Below are positions 1 through 9,195 of a DNA stretch of 64,000 nt, piece by piece (the stretch's first letter is position 1; the number at the start of each line of letters is the position of its first letter). Below the pieces are notes generated by a model. That model saw only the letters and a list, made by a program, of their open reading frames with translations. It was not told the origin of the DNA and did not search any database. The DNA comes from Burkholderiaceae bacterium. GTDB lineage: Bacteria; Pseudomonadota; Gammaproteobacteria; Burkholderiales; Burkholderiaceae_C. The stretch is taken from positions 62,001-126,000 of the forward strand of contig CAKKRJ010000006.1 of assembly GCA_919902775.1 (NCBI GenBank), written 5' to 3'. The translations under genes were made by a program, and so were the position numbers.

Positions 1-894
1 ACGCTGGACGCCGTGGTCGAAGACTGCGTGAACTCGGTGGGCGTGGACCTGAACACCGCCAGCGTCCCCCTGTTGTCGCGCGTGTCGGGTTTGTCTGGCA
101 GCGTGGCCAAGTCGGTGGTGCGCTGGCGTGATGCCAACGGCGTGTTCAAAACGCGGCAAGACTTGCTCAAAGTCACGGGCCTGGGGGCCAAGACGTTCGA
201 GCAAAGCGCAGGCTTCTTGCGCATCCGCGGCGGCGACAACCCCTTGGACATGACCGGGGTGCACCCCGAAACCTACCCGGTGGTCGAGCAGATCATCGTG
301 CAAACCGCCAAACCGATTCAGGACATCATGGGCCGCTCGGACGTGCTCAAGACCCTGAAGCCTGAGCGGTTTGCCAGCGACAAATTCGGTCCGATCACCA
401 TCCGGGACATTCTGGGCGAGCTGGAAAAACCCGGTCGCGATCCGCGCCCCGACTTCAAGGTGGCCCGCTTCAGCGAAGGCGTGGAAGACATCAAGGACCT
501 GAAAGAAGGCATGACGCTCGAAGGCACCGTCAGCAACGTGGCCCAGTTTGGCGCGTTTGTCGATCTGGGCGTGCACCAGGACGGCTTGGTGCACGTCAGC
601 CAGTTGGCCAACAAGTTCGTGACCGACGCCCGCGAAGTGGTCAAGACCGGTGACATCGTCAAAGTGAAAGTGCTGGAAGTCGATGTGGCCCGCAAGCGCA
701 TCAGCCTGACCATGAAGCTGGACGCCGCGCCCGCACGCAGAGATGGCCCGCGTGACAACACGTTTGAAGGCGCAGGGCGGGACCAACGCCAGCGCGGCGG
801 TGGATCCGGTGGGGGCTACACCTCGCCCCCGGCAGCCGGTTCGGGCTCGGCCATGGCCAGCGCCTTTGCCAAGCTGCAGGGCCTGAAGAAATAA
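1..894 (+). CDS. tex: Tex family RNA-binding transcription accessory protein, C-terminal part (5' truncated by window edge)
   Basis: The reading frame is open from base 1, so this is the C-terminal ~297 residues of a protein of usually ~770 aa. The first ~70 residues hold helix-hairpin-helix elements ([13 protein letters not shown] and [14 protein letters not shown]). A linker follows, then a canonical S1 RNA-binding domain at about bases 511-723 ([20 protein letters not shown] ... DGLVHVSQL). The tail is Gly/Arg/Ser-rich. HhH followed by S1 is the Tex C-terminal architecture; the YqgF-like nuclease domain would lie upstream of the window. Tex is a cytosolic nucleic-acid-binding protein linked to transcription and RNA metabolism. 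The stop lies 5 bases before the next gene, so the two may be cotranscribed. Confidence 0.93.
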   Translation, partial: TLDAVVEDCVNSVGVDLNTASVPLLSRVSGLSGSVAKSVVRWRDANGVFKTRQDLLKVTGLGAKTFEQSAGFLRIRGGDNPLDMTGVHPETYPVVEQIIVQTAKPIQDIMGRSDVLKTLKPERFASDKFGPITIRDILGELEKPGRDPRPDFKVARFSEGVEDIKDLKEGMTLEGTVSNVAQFGAFVDLGVHQDGLVHVSQLANKFVTDAREVVKTGDIVKVKVLEVDVARKRISLTMKLDAAPARRDGPRDNTFEGAGRDQRQRGGGSGGGYTSPPAAGSGSAMASAFAKLQGLKK

Positions 895-899
895 AGCCC

Positions 900-1985
900 G
901 TGCAAGCCCTCCACATCCACGCTGGCCCCAAGGCCCTGGCCCACATCCGTGAAAACGGCTTGCGGCCAGAGCACATCGGCGCCATTCCTGGTGCAGCCGG
1001 TGGGCCCAAAGGCTTGGTCCTCGGGCCGCTGGACCGATTCATTTTTGGCGAATGGCTGGCCTCAAGCCATCAACCGGTGGATCTGGTGGGGGCGTCCATT
1101 GGCGCCTGGCGCATGGCCACGGCCTGCCTGAATCAGGCCGTGACGGCCTTTGAGCGGCTTGAGCACGATTACATTCACCAGCGCTATGAACCGTTGCCAA
1201 ACCAAAAGCGGGTGACGGCGCAGCAAGTCAGCGACGCTTTTGGCCACAGCCTGCACGCCTTTTACGGCGGCCGCGTGGACGAGGTGCTGAGCCATTCGCG
1301 CTACAGGCTGCACATCGTGACCTCACACGGGCGCCATATTCTGGGCCGTGAACATGCCCTCGCCACCCCCTTGGGCTATGCGGGCGCTTTTCTGAGCAAC
1401 GTGGTCCAGCGGCGCGCCTTGGGCGGCTGGTTGGAGCGGGTTGTTTTTTCAGGTCAGGCCAGCCCGCTGCCTTTTGACGCCAGCGACTTTCGCACCCGGC
1501 AAGTGGACTTGAACTCAGGCAACTTCATGCCCGCGCTGCAAGCCAGTTGCTCTATCCCGTTTGCGCTGAAGGCCGTGCACGACATTCCTGGCGCACCCCG
1601 TGGTGCCTATTGGGACGGCGGCATCACCGACTACCACCTGCACCTGAACTGGACCGCCCCAACCCAGGGCACCGACCGTGCCTTGGTGCTGTACCCGCAC
1701 TTTCAAAAGGCAGTGGTGCCTGGCTGGCTCGACAAAGCGCTCAAGTGGCGACATGCCCCAAGCTCTTTTCTGGACAACACCATCGTGCTGGCCCCCAATC
1801 CCGAATGGGTCAAAACCCTGCCCGGCGGCAAATTGCCCGACCGCACCGACTTCATGACGTACCAGCACGACTTTGCTGGCCGCGTGAAGGCCTGGACTGC
1901 GGCCGTGCAGGCCAGTCAGCAACTGGCCGATGAGTGGGCGCAGTGGCTGGCGCGGCCGGACATGGAACGGATTCGCGCACTGTGA
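900..1985 (+). CDS. Patatin-like phospholipase family protein
   Basis: A 361-residue protein with the Ser-Asp dyad pattern of patatins. A glycine-rich oxyanion loop (GAAGGPKG, residues 31-38) is followed by the nucleophile elbow G-A-S-I-G at 64-68 (Ser66) and a D-G-G at 239-241 (Asp239). The family hydrolyses acyl esters of phospholipids or other lipids. No signal peptide or membrane segment is evident, so it is probably cytosolic or peripheral. It follows tex by five bases. The substrate cannot be read from the sequence. The family assignment rests on ordered motifs and is fairly secure. Confidence 0.8.
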   Translation: MQALHIHAGPKALAHIRENGLRPEHIGAIPGAAGGPKGLVLGPLDRFIFGEWLASSHQPVDLVGASIGAWRMATACLNQAVTAFERLEHDYIHQRYEPLPNQKRVTAQQVSDAFGHSLHAFYGGRVDEVLSHSRYRLHIVTSHGRHILGREHALATPLGYAGAFLSNVVQRRALGGWLERVVFSGQASPLPFDASDFRTRQVDLNSGNFMPALQASCSIPFALKAVHDIPGAPRGAYWDGGITDYHLHLNWTAPTQGTDRALVLYPHFQKAVVPGWLDKALKWRHAPSSFLDNTIVLAPNPEWVKTLPGGKLPDRTDFMTYQHDFAGRVKAWTAAVQASQQLADEWAQWLARPDMERIRAL

Positions 1986-2011
1986 ATGGCTTGATCAGGC
2001 GCTGAGCCAGC

Positions 2012-2488
2012 TCAGTTCCAGCCGATCACTTCCAGGCCTTTTTCGGCGGCGCAGCGCTGCACGAAGTGGCGGTAGGTGCTGCTGGCGCGCTCGCTCATGG
2101 CGCCACCCACACCGCCTGCGGCCGCGCCCACCATAGCGCTCTTGGCGCCGCTGCGCACGGCATCGTCCAGGTGACCACGGCCAAACACCAGGCTGCCCAC
2201 CGCGCCGGTCACACCGGCCACGGCTGCGCCGCGCATGGCGCCTTGGGCCGCAGCGCCATCGCTGGCTTGGGCGCCGCTTTGCTGGGCCAGGGCCATGCAC
2301 TGGTCCAACTGCTGGCGCGCTGCGGCTTCGCCCATGGTTTTGTAGGCTGCGTTCGGGTAGAGCACCGGCTTGCCACCCGACAGGCCAGGGCCGGCACAAG
2401 CGGCCAATAACAGGCCCAGTGCCGCAAGACCGGGCAGCGGCAAGGCACGGCGGTTGAAGGTGGGGGTAGGGGGGAAGAAACGGTGCAT
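2012..2488 (-). CDS. Glycine-zipper domain lipoprotein
   Basis: A 158-residue protein. The start chosen is the ATG at 2488, preceded by an AGGGAG ribosome site; a longer frame upstream has no comparable support. The N-terminus is a lipoprotein signal with lipobox LLAAC (Cys31). The centre (about 80-135) alternates Gly/Ala in a glycine-zipper pattern (GAMRGAAVAGVTGAVG, SAMVGAAAGGVGGAM), which is known to pack helices in membranes. It probably anchors in the outer membrane. It converges on the patatin gene and diverges from the next gene. The function is unknown; the family is widespread and poorly characterised. Confidence 0.72.
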   Translation of the reverse strand: MHRFFPPTPTFNRRALPLPGLAALGLLLAACAGPGLSGGKPVLYPNAAYKTMGEAAARQQLDQCMALAQQSGAQASDGAAAQGAMRGAAVAGVTGAVGSLVFGRGHLDDAVRSGAKSAMVGAAAGGVGGAMSERASSTYRHFVQRCAAEKGLEVIGWN

Positions 2489-2831
2489 GGCATGGGCTCC
2501 CTGGGATCTGGCGCGCACCTTAGCACGGCCTGCGCCAGACCGGCAGGGACCGTTCGAAGGAAACTGTAGATTTTTGGCGCAGCGCCCCCGATAGGCTCCA
2601 CCGCTTCCATCTATGCACGCCCTCCCCATCAAAAAGCCCCGGTGCTTGTGGGAGCGCGCCCCTGCGCGCGAATGCTTCGGCCGCAGGGGCGGCATCCCAC
2701 AAAAGCCCCGACCGATCAACAGGGGATTGATTTCCTAACAATTGTTAATTTCGTAATATTTTTTGAGATAGTCATCAAAACCAATGGGAAAATAAAGATT
2801 CCTTCAGTGTTATTACTCGGCGGTCCAGTCC
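2489..2831. other. Divergent intergenic region with REP copy and AT-rich promoter zone
   Basis: These 343 bases separate two divergent genes. The first ~150 bases are GC-rich without a credible gene. A palindromic repeat lies at 2646-2702 (listed separately). From about 2728 to 2815 the sequence becomes distinctly AT-rich (AATTGTTAATTTCG, AATATTTTTTGAG), which fits the promoter of the rightward gene, but I could not place a confident -35/-10 pair. Confidence 0.5.
2646..2702. repeat. REP/BIME-like palindromic repeat, copy A (inverted arm order)
   Basis: Two arms are joined by TGC: TTGTGGGAGCGCGCCCCTGC... and ...GCAGGGGCGGCATCCCACAA. The same arms appear at 4565-4633, 17459-17551 and 30010-30076, but there in the opposite order, with the TGTGGGAG ends facing inward. 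The whole can fold into a long hairpin. It lies between two divergent genes. Confidence 0.75.
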
Positions 2832-3509
2832 ATGTCGGTCATTGCTTACAAGTTGTCTTTGCTCAATGGTGAACCCATCACGTTCGCCGTGGACACCGAG
2901 CGTCTGGTTGCTGAACCCAAGAGCCCGCAGCCTTTTTGGACGCAAATGGAACACCACCAGTGTCCCAATTGCCCCCTGGCAGGCACCGGCAGTCGCTATT
3001 GCCCAGCGGCCATGGACATCCAGGACATTGTGGAAACTTTCAGCCATGTGGAGTCGTCTGCTGAGGTGGATGTGGATGTGCAGATCGGTGACCGCTGCCA
3101 CAGCAAACGCACCGATGTGCAAACGGCCTTGCAATCCCTGCTGGGCTTGAGCCTGGCCACCAGCGCCTGCCCGGTGCTCTCCCAAATGAAGGGCCCCGGT
3201 CGTTTGCACATGCCTTTTGCGACCATGCACGAAACCCTGTTCCGCATGGTCGGGGCCTATTTTGTGGGCCAGTACCTGAAAAGCCAGCAGGGCGAAACCG
3301 CGGATTTCACGCTGGACAGCCTCAGTCGCATGTACACCGAAGTGCAAACCGTCAACCAATACCTCAAGCGCCGCCTGGACGATGCGGTTTCGCGGGACGC
3401 CAACGTCAATGCCGTGGTCTCGCTCATGTCGGTGGCCATGCTGGTGTCGTTCTCGCTGAACCAGCAGTTGAGCGAATTGACCCCTTTCGCCATCCAAACA
3501 CGTCAGTGA
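2832..3509 (+). CDS. Conserved hypothetical protein with clustered cysteines
   Basis: A 225-residue protein I do not recognise with certainty. The N-terminal part has [17 protein letters not shown] (Cys44, Cys47, Cys57, with His41/42), plus Cys89 (DRCHSKR) and Cys113 (SACPVLSQ), a spacing that could bind a metal. The C-terminal half (about 130-215) is predicted helical, with a conserved-looking [15 protein letters not shown] segment and a hydrophobic stretch [15 protein letters not shown] near 195-209. There is no signal peptide. It is monocistronic-looking behind an AT-rich promoter zone. The coding call is supported by codon pattern and length; the function is not known. Confidence 0.7.
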   Translation: MSVIAYKLSLLNGEPITFAVDTERLVAEPKSPQPFWTQMEHHQCPNCPLAGTGSRYCPAAMDIQDIVETFSHVESSAEVDVDVQIGDRCHSKRTDVQTALQSLLGLSLATSACPVLSQMKGPGRLHMPFATMHETLFRMVGAYFVGQYLKSQQGETADFTLDSLSRMYTEVQTVNQYLKRRLDDAVSRDANVNAVVSLMSVAMLVSFSLNQQLSELTPFAIQTRQ

Positions 3510-3567
3510 TGCCTTGACCTGCCCGCAGCGGGCAAGCCCCATGCCGTGGGCCATGGATAATCTCGGC

Positions 3568-4518
3568 ATGCCTTCTACCGCGCCTTACCTCACCGCCGCC
3601 CTCTACAAATTCGTCGATTTACCCGACTTTGCCGAGCTGCAAGCCCCTTTGCAGGCTTGTTGCGACGCCCACGAGGTCAAGGGCACACTGCTGCTGGCGC
3701 ACGAAGGCATCAACGGCACCATCGCCGGGCCAGAGGCGGGCATTCGCGCTGTGCTGGCGTTTTTGCATGCCGATCCACGCCTGACCCGCTTGCAGCACAA
3801 AGAGTCCTGGAGCCCCAAGCCGCCGTTCACCCGCATGAAGGTCAAGCTCAAAAAAGAAATCGTGACCTTGCGCGTGCCCGAGTTGGACCCCAACAAAACC
3901 GTCGGCCAGTACGTCAAACCCGCCGACTGGAACGCCTTGCTGGCCGACCCGGATGTGGTGGTGATCGACACGCGCAACGACTACGAGGTGGCGATTGGCA
4001 CCTTCAAGGGGGCGATCAATCCCCACATCAAGACCTTTGTGCAGCTGCCCGAATGGCTGGATGCACAAGAAAACCTGCAAGGCGACGCGGCCAAAAATAC
4101 CAAAGTGGCGATGTTTTGCACAGGCGGCATCCGCTGCGAAAAATCCACTGCCCTCATGAAAATGCGCGGCTTCGATCAGGTGTATCACCTCGAAGGCGGC
4201 ATCCTCAAATACTTGGAAGAAATCCCGCCCGAGCAAAGCACCTGGGAAGGCGACTGCTTTGTGTTTGACGAGCGCGTGAGCGTGGGCCACGGCTTGGGTG
4301 TCGGCCACCATGACCTGTGCCGTTCATGCCGCTGGCCGTTGAGTGCGCAAGACAAGCTGTCGCCGCATTACGTGTTGGGCGTCAGCTGCGACCATTGCCA
4401 CGACCAGCGCACCCCCGAGCAAAAAGAAAAACTGGCCGAACGCCAGCGCCAGGTGGCGTTGGCCGAAGCGAGGGGTGAAATTCATGTGGGGGCCAAGATG
4501 CCCGTCCACAACCATTAA
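3568..4518 (+). CDS. trhO: tRNA uridine(34) hydroxylase TrhO (YceA), rhodanese-fold
   Basis: A 316-residue protein with the order of TrhO/YceA: an N-terminal alpha/beta domain ([25 protein letters not shown]), then a rhodanese domain ([20 protein letters not shown]). The active loop is [11 protein letters not shown] with catalytic Cys184, and a Cys-rich C-terminus follows ([18 protein letters not shown]). The family hydroxylates uridine 34 of some tRNAs to 5-hydroxyuridine using O2. The start at 3568 gives the usual N-terminus; an ATG at 3514 would add 18 residues unlike the family. No operon partner is obvious; a REP copy lies downstream. Confidence 0.92.
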   Translation: MPSTAPYLTAALYKFVDLPDFAELQAPLQACCDAHEVKGTLLLAHEGINGTIAGPEAGIRAVLAFLHADPRLTRLQHKESWSPKPPFTRMKVKLKKEIVTLRVPELDPNKTVGQYVKPADWNALLADPDVVVIDTRNDYEVAIGTFKGAINPHIKTFVQLPEWLDAQENLQGDAAKNTKVAMFCTGGIRCEKSTALMKMRGFDQVYHLEGGILKYLEEIPPEQSTWEGDCFVFDERVSVGHGLGVGHHDLCRSCRWPLSAQDKLSPHYVLGVSCDHCHDQRTPEQKEKLAERQRQVALAEARGEIHVGAKMPVHNH

Positions 4519-4564
4519 CTTTCTACATGCAGCTTGGCGACTCCCTGGATGAAAAGTCAATGGG

Positions 4565-4633
4565 CATTCGCGCGCAGGGGCGCGCTCCCACAAGCTTCAG
4601 CTGTTTTGTGGGAGGCCGCCCCTGCGGCCGAAG
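4565..4633. repeat. REP/BIME-like palindromic repeat, copy B
   Basis: The left arm is TTCGCGCGCAGGGGCGCGCT followed by CCCACAA. The right arm is TTGTGGGAGGCCGCCCCTGC followed by GGCCGAA. The arms are near-perfect inverted repeats around a ~14-base loop. A conserved tail (TTCTTTCACA) follows, also found after copy C and, slightly altered, copy D. It sits between trhO and the TfoX-N gene. Confidence 0.85.
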
Positions 4634-4666
4634 GCTGTTCTTTCACATTAACGGGCGGGGCACGCT

Positions 4667-5035
4667 TTGAACGACTTCATCGTGTTCCTGCAGGAACTCC
4701 TTGAAAAGTGGGGGCCGGTCACGGCCCGCCGCATGTTTGGCGGGCACGGCCTTTACCGCGATGGTCTGATGTTCGCCATCGTCATGAACCAGCAGCTTTA
4801 CCTGAAGGTGGACGATCACAATCGCCCCGATTTTGAGGCGCTGGGCCGCACGCCCTTCACTTACCCGATGAAGGGCAAAGACGTGGCCTTGTCTTATTGG
4901 TCTGCGCCCGATGTGGTCTTTGACGAGCCTGCCGAGGCCGTGCGATGGGCGCGGTCTGCGTGGGACGCCGCAGTGCGGGGACATCTGGCCAAAGCCCCGG
5001 CACGGGAGAGGGCCAAAGCCCGGTTGAAGTCTTAG
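4667..5035 (+). CDS. TfoX/Sxy N-terminal domain protein
   Basis: A 122-residue protein starting at TTG 4667, with purines (GGGCGGGG) upstream. The sequence TARRMFGGHGLYRDGLMFAIV followed by LYLKVDDHNRPDFEALG and the MKGKDVALSYWSAP segment is the TfoX N-terminal domain. TfoX/Sxy regulates competence in gammaproteobacteria, but stand-alone N-domain proteins like this one lack the C-terminal helical domain and are uncharacterised. No DNA-binding motif is visible. It converges on the alcohol dehydrogenase gene. The domain call is good; the role is open. Confidence 0.82.
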   Translation: MNDFIVFLQELLEKWGPVTARRMFGGHGLYRDGLMFAIVMNQQLYLKVDDHNRPDFEALGRTPFTYPMKGKDVALSYWSAPDVVFDEPAEAVRWARSAWDAAVRGHLAKAPARERAKARLKS

Positions 5036-5062
5036 CCCCCCGACCGAGTCGCCAGCAACGGC

Positions 5063-6199
5063 TCAGAGGCTGGTCAGCAACATCTCGCGGTATTCATCCG
5101 CACTGGCGATGCGTGGGTTGGTTTTGTGGCAGTGGTCGGCCAGCGCCCCGGTGATGACCGCATCAAACAGCCCCTCGGTCACGCCCATGGCCCCTAAACC
5201 ACTTGGCAAACCCAGGCGGGCATTCATGTCACGGATGGCTTCGGGAATGTCATTCCCGCTTGACAGGCCCATGGCCTGGGCCATGCGGTTCAGGCGGTTG
5301 TCCTTTTGCACCGATTCGGCCGCGGCATTGAAGCGCACCACGGCGGGCAAAAACATCGCGTTCAAGGTGCCGTGGTGCAGGCGCGGGTTGACACCGCCCA
5401 GGCTGTGGCTGAGCGAGTGCACGCAGCCCAGGCCTTTTTGGAACGCCATGGCACCTTGCATGCTGGCGCTCATCATGTTCAGGCGCGCTTCGCGGTCTTG
5501 GCCGTTGACGGTGGCGCGCTCGATGTTCGCCCAGCCCCTGGCCAGCCCGTCCAGTGCAATGCCATCGGCCGGCGGGTTGAAGGGGGCGGCCATGAAGGTT
5601 TCCATGCAGTGCGCCACCGCGTCCATGCCGGTGGCGGCGGTCAGCATGGGCGGCAGGCCCAGCGTCAGCTCGGGGTCGCAAATGGCGGCCTTGGGCACGA
5701 GGAACCAAGAATGGAAACCGACTTTGCGGCCATCGTCCAGGATCAAAATCGCCCCCCGGGCAACCTCGCTGCCGGTGCCACTGGTGGTGGGGACGGCAAT
5801 GATGGGGGCCACCCGGTCGGTGATCTTGGGCGAGCCGCCTTCGATGGTGGCGTAGGTTTTGAGCGGGCCTTCGTGGCTGACGGCAATGGCCACGCCTTTG
5901 GCACAGTCAATTGCCGAGCCGCCACCGACGGCGATCAAGCCGTCGCAGCCGTGGGCTTTGTACAGGGCCGCTGCGGCGCGCACGGCCGTCTCGGTCGGGT
6001 TGGACGGGGTTTGGTCAAACACCGTGATGGGCAAATCGGGCAGGGCGACGAGTGCCTTTTGCAGCACGCCTGCGGCCTTGACGCCCGCATCGGTCACGAT
6101 CAAGGGCTTTTGGATACCCACGCGTGCGCACTCGGACTGCAGCAGTTGGATGGCGCCAAAGTCGATCTGGATCTGGGTGACGTAGAAAATACTGGACAT
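5063..6199 (-). CDS. Iron-containing (group III) alcohol dehydrogenase
   Basis: A 378-residue protein, standard length for the family. The nucleotide site GGGSAIDCAK (92-101) and PTTSGTGSEV (138-147) are followed by metal ligands in family order: Asp193 and His197 (GMDAVAHCMETF), His261 (GCVHSLSHSLGG) and His275 (NPRLHHG). It is expected to oxidise or reduce an alcohol/aldehyde with NAD(P) in the cytosol. Substrate specificity is not readable. The start at 6199 is supported by GGAG a few bases upstream. The gene is divergent from the following esterase gene. Confidence 0.9.
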   Translation of the reverse strand: MSSIFYVTQIQIDFGAIQLLQSECARVGIQKPLIVTDAGVKAAGVLQKALVALPDLPITVFDQTPSNPTETAVRAAAALYKAHGCDGLIAVGGGSAIDCAKGVAIAVSHEGPLKTYATIEGGSPKITDRVAPIIAVPTTSGTGSEVARGAILILDDGRKVGFHSWFLVPKAAICDPELTLGLPPMLTAATGMDAVAHCMETFMAAPFNPPADGIALDGLARGWANIERATVNGQDREARLNMMSASMQGAMAFQKGLGCVHSLSHSLGGVNPRLHHGTLNAMFLPAVVRFNAAAESVQKDNRLNRMAQAMGLSSGNDIPEAIRDMNARLGLPSGLGAMGVTEGLFDAVITGALADHCHKTNPRIASADEYREMLLTSL

Positions 6200-6296
6200 G
6201 CAATAACTCCAATCCGTGTGGCCCGCAAGGCCAAAGTGACAGAACCCCGAGGGTGGGCGTTGTACGATCAAAGCCTATTTTGATGCAGAAATTGGC

Positions 6297-7268
6297 ATGA
6301 GCAGTCACCACACCAATCCCCGCGCCTGGTTGAACGCCGCCACCCGCAGCCTGATCGAGCGCGTGCACCGCGCGGGCCGCCCACCCATGGCCGCCATGAC
6401 ACCGGCACAGGCCCGGGCGTTTTACGACATCGGCAGTCCCATGCTGGACCTGCAACCCCCGCCGCATGTGGACCGCGTGGAGGACTTGTTCATTCCTGCG
6501 CGCGATGGCCACCCCATGCCCGCCCGTCTGTATGCGCCCGCGCAGGCCACCCGTGCCTCCGCTTTGCCTGTGTTGCTGTACCTGCACGGCGGGGGCTTCA
6601 CGGTGGGCAGCCTGACGACGCACGATGTGCTGTGCCGCCAATTGAGCCGCCAGGGCCACTGTGCCGTGGTCTCGCTGGACTACCGTCTGGCGCCGGAACA
6701 CCGCTTTCCGACGGCCGTGCAGGACGGCTGGGATGCGCTGAACTGGTTGCATCAGCAGGGCCAGACGCTGGGGCTGGACACGCGCCGACTGGCCGTGGGC
6801 GGAGACAGCGCGGGCGGCACACTGAGCGCCGTGTGCGCCTTGATGGCCCGTGACGCCGGCTTGAAACTGCGCTTGCAATTGTTGTTTTACCCCGGCACCA
6901 CCGCGCACCAGGACACGGCCTCGCACAAAACATTTGCCGAGGGCTTCATGCTCGACCAGGCCACGGTGGACTGGTTTTTTGCGCAATACATCGACCTCGC
7001 GGACCGCCAGGACTGGCGCTTTGCCCCTTTGAACGCGTCGGACCATTCGGGCTTGGCCCCCGCCTGGATCGGTTTGGCCGAATGCGACCCGCTGGTGGAC
7101 GAGGGCGTGCAATACGCCGACACCCTGCGCATGGCGGGCGTGCCGGTCGATCTGGAAATTTACAAAGGCGTGGTGCATGGCTTCATCACCATGGGCCGCG
7201 CCATCCCCGATGCCCTGCAAGCGCATGCCGATGCGGGCCGGGCCTTGAAACATGCTTTTGAAAGTTGA
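6297..7268 (+). CDS. Alpha/beta hydrolase, hormone-sensitive-lipase (GDXG) family esterase
   Basis: A 323-residue protein with all signatures of the HSL/GDXG lipolytic family: oxyanion HGGG at 97-100, nucleophile GDSAGG at 169-174 (Ser171), acid AECDPL (Asp264), and HGF with catalytic His294. The family hydrolyses short to medium acyl esters in the cytosol. It ends just before the thioesterase-GNAT gene on the same strand, so the pair may be an operon for acyl-group turnover. The natural substrate is unknown. Confidence 0.9.
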   Translation: MSSHHTNPRAWLNAATRSLIERVHRAGRPPMAAMTPAQARAFYDIGSPMLDLQPPPHVDRVEDLFIPARDGHPMPARLYAPAQATRASALPVLLYLHGGGFTVGSLTTHDVLCRQLSRQGHCAVVSLDYRLAPEHRFPTAVQDGWDALNWLHQQGQTLGLDTRRLAVGGDSAGGTLSAVCALMARDAGLKLRLQLLFYPGTTAHQDTASHKTFAEGFMLDQATVDWFFAQYIDLADRQDWRFAPLNASDHSGLAPAWIGLAECDPLVDEGVQYADTLRMAGVPVDLEIYKGVVHGFITMGRAIPDALQAHADAGRALKHAFES

Positions 7269-7272
7269 CACC

Positions 7273-8130
7273 ATGAAACGCCAGGATTTTCGTTTTTCTC
7301 ACCGCATGCGCGTGCGCTGGGTCGAAGTGGACATGCAAAAAATCGTCTTCAACGGCCATTACCTCATGTACTTCGACACCGCCGTGACCGACTATTGGCG
7401 CAGTCTGGCTATGCCTTATGCCGAAGCCATGCACCAGCTGGGGGGCGATCTGTTTGTCAAAAAGGCCAGCGTCGAGTACCACGCCAGCGCCGAAATGGAC
7501 GACTTCCTGGAGGTGTGCTTGCGCTGTGACCGCGTGGGCAACTCGTCCATGACCTTCATGGGGGCCATTTTTCGGGGCAATGAACTGTTGATCACCAGCG
7601 AGCTGGTGTATGTCTATGCCGACCCTGTGGCCAAGAAAAGCCAGCCTGTCCCGTCTGCGTTGCGCGACATGCTGGAGAGCTTTGAACGCGGCGAAGACAT
7701 GGTGCAGGTGCACGTGGGCGCGTGGCATGACTTCAAAAACCTGGCCGGTCCGCTGCGCACCGAGGTGTTTGTGCACGAGCAAAAAGTGCCCGCCGAGATG
7801 GAGTGGGACCATGACGACGAGACCGCCTTGCACGCGGTGGCACTCAACCGCATGGGCATGGCGCTGGCGACGGGCCGCTTGTTGCAACACGCACCAGGCG
7901 TGGCGCGCATTGGCCGCATGGCCGTGAAAAAGCAAATGCGCGGCAGCGATCTGGGCCAGCGTGTGTTGCACGCCCTGATGAACGCTGCCCGTGACCGCGG
8001 CGACACCCAGGTTCTGCTGCACGCCCAGTGCAGCGCCGAAGGCTTTTACCGGCGCTCAGGTTTCGCGCCGCATGGCGCAATTTTTGAAGAAGCGGGGATC
8101 GCCCACATCGAGATGGTGCGCCAGCTCTGA
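7273..8130 (+). CDS. Fusion protein: YbgC/FadM-type acyl-CoA thioesterase plus GNAT acetyltransferase
   Basis: A 285-residue two-domain protein. Residues ~1-135 are a HotDog thioesterase (RWVEVDMQKIVFNGHYLMYFD), keeping the catalytic Asp position of YbgC. Residues ~140-285 are a GNAT fold (RTEVFVHEQKVP, HAVALNRMGMALATGRLL, IGRMAVKKQMRGSDLGQRVL, AQCSAEGFYRRSGF), including the acetyl-CoA loop QMRGSDLG. The start at 7273 is preferred over an ATG at 7252 that overlaps the upstream gene. The family knowledge is that thioesterases release acyl groups from CoA and GNATs use acetyl-CoA. The combined role is not established. Confidence 0.85.
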   Translation: MKRQDFRFSHRMRVRWVEVDMQKIVFNGHYLMYFDTAVTDYWRSLAMPYAEAMHQLGGDLFVKKASVEYHASAEMDDFLEVCLRCDRVGNSSMTFMGAIFRGNELLITSELVYVYADPVAKKSQPVPSALRDMLESFERGEDMVQVHVGAWHDFKNLAGPLRTEVFVHEQKVPAEMEWDHDDETALHAVALNRMGMALATGRLLQHAPGVARIGRMAVKKQMRGSDLGQRVLHALMNAARDRGDTQVLLHAQCSAEGFYRRSGFAPHGAIFEEAGIAHIEMVRQL

Positions 8131-8144
8131 GGCGCCGCAGAGGC

Positions 8145-9125
8145 TCAAACGTCCGCGAGCAACGCGTAGGGCAATGGTTGAACCGTCAGCACAGGGCCAT
8201 CTGCCGTACCCGCATGCCAGCCTGCCTGCAGGCTCTCCAGTGTGCCGCTGACCAGGGCATCAAAACCCTGGCCATCGGGCCGGGCTGCGCTCAGCACCAC
8301 GGTGGCGCAGGGCTGCTCGGGGTCGGCGGGGGTGAACACGTCTTGCCCGGCCGCCAAGGCCACCGGGCTGTGGACCAAGGCGGTGCGGCGCTTGAGCGTG
8401 CCGCGAAACTGGCTGCGGGCCACGACTTCCTGGCCGGGATAGCAGCCCTTTTTGAAGTTGACGCCGCCCACCGACTCGTAATTGAGCATTTGCGGGACGA
8501 AGGCTTCGAACACGGGTTGCGATACCAAGGTCACGCCGCTCATGACCTCGGCCCATTGCCACAGAGCACTGGCCACTTCGGGTCCCGCAGGTAGGGCTTG
8601 GCCTTGCGGGGCCAGCCACAGGACGCGGGGCACCTGGATTTCACCCGCCACGGCGGGGTACAGCGCCACCGCATAGGCCCCTTCGAATGCCACAGTCTGC
8701 CAGGGGGCGGCAGCACTCGTTGGCCCAAGGGCTGGGCCCGACAACACCGTGCGGGCGCTGTCGCCCAGCAGCCCGCGCAGGGCCCATTGGCCGCTGGCGT
8801 CGGTCAGCTTGACTTTGGCCCGCAGCACAAACATGGACAGGCGCTTGAGGGTCTGGGCCAGCAAATCGAGGCTGAGCACCAGCAACACGGTGTCGGGCGC
8901 GGTTTTGACCACCACAAAGCTGGCCTGCATGCGGCCCTTGGCGGAGCAAAAGGCCGCCAGGCGCGACTGACCCACGGGCAAGAGCAGCACGTCGTTGCTC
9001 AATTGGTTGTGCAAAAAGTTGGCCGCATCTTCGCCTTGGGCCTGAATCACGCCCAGGTGGGGCAGGGGGCTTGTGCCGTTCAATACAGCAGTCAATTGTG
9101 GGTAGGGTTCTGTAAGGGTGTTCAT
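8145..9125 (-). CDS. ygfZ: Folate-binding protein YgfZ (iron-sulfur cluster assembly/repair factor)
   Basis: A 326-residue protein of the GcvT-like YgfZ family. The diagnostic motif KGCYPGQE is at 226-233 with the essential Cys228, followed by VVARSQFRGTLKRR. The N-terminal part (HNQLSNDVLLLPVGQSRLAAFCSAKGRMQASF) matches the folate-binding fold. YgfZ supports folate-dependent repair or maturation of some Fe-S enzymes. Its start at 9125 overlaps the leader of the divergent mltG gene, so the two share a promoter region. Confidence 0.92.
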   Translation of the reverse strand: MNTLTEPYPQLTAVLNGTSPLPHLGVIQAQGEDAANFLHNQLSNDVLLLPVGQSRLAAFCSAKGRMQASFVVVKTAPDTVLLVLSLDLLAQTLKRLSMFVLRAKVKLTDASGQWALRGLLGDSARTVLSGPALGPTSAAAPWQTVAFEGAYAVALYPAVAGEIQVPRVLWLAPQGQALPAGPEVASALWQWAEVMSGVTLVSQPVFEAFVPQMLNYESVGGVNFKKGCYPGQEVVARSQFRGTLKRRTALVHSPVALAAGQDVFTPADPEQPCATVVLSAARPDGQGFDALVSGTLESLQAGWHAGTADGPVLTVQPLPYALLADV

Positions 9126-9195
9126 TGGGCGGCTCGGTCGTCTGGCAAGGCGTGAATTATCATCCCCTCCACGTTTTCAACACTTGAACAAGGAC

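Noticed and set aside
3520..3534. TGCCCGCAGCGGGCA hairpin after the Cys-rich gene as a terminator
   Set aside because: The stem is short and no T-run follows.
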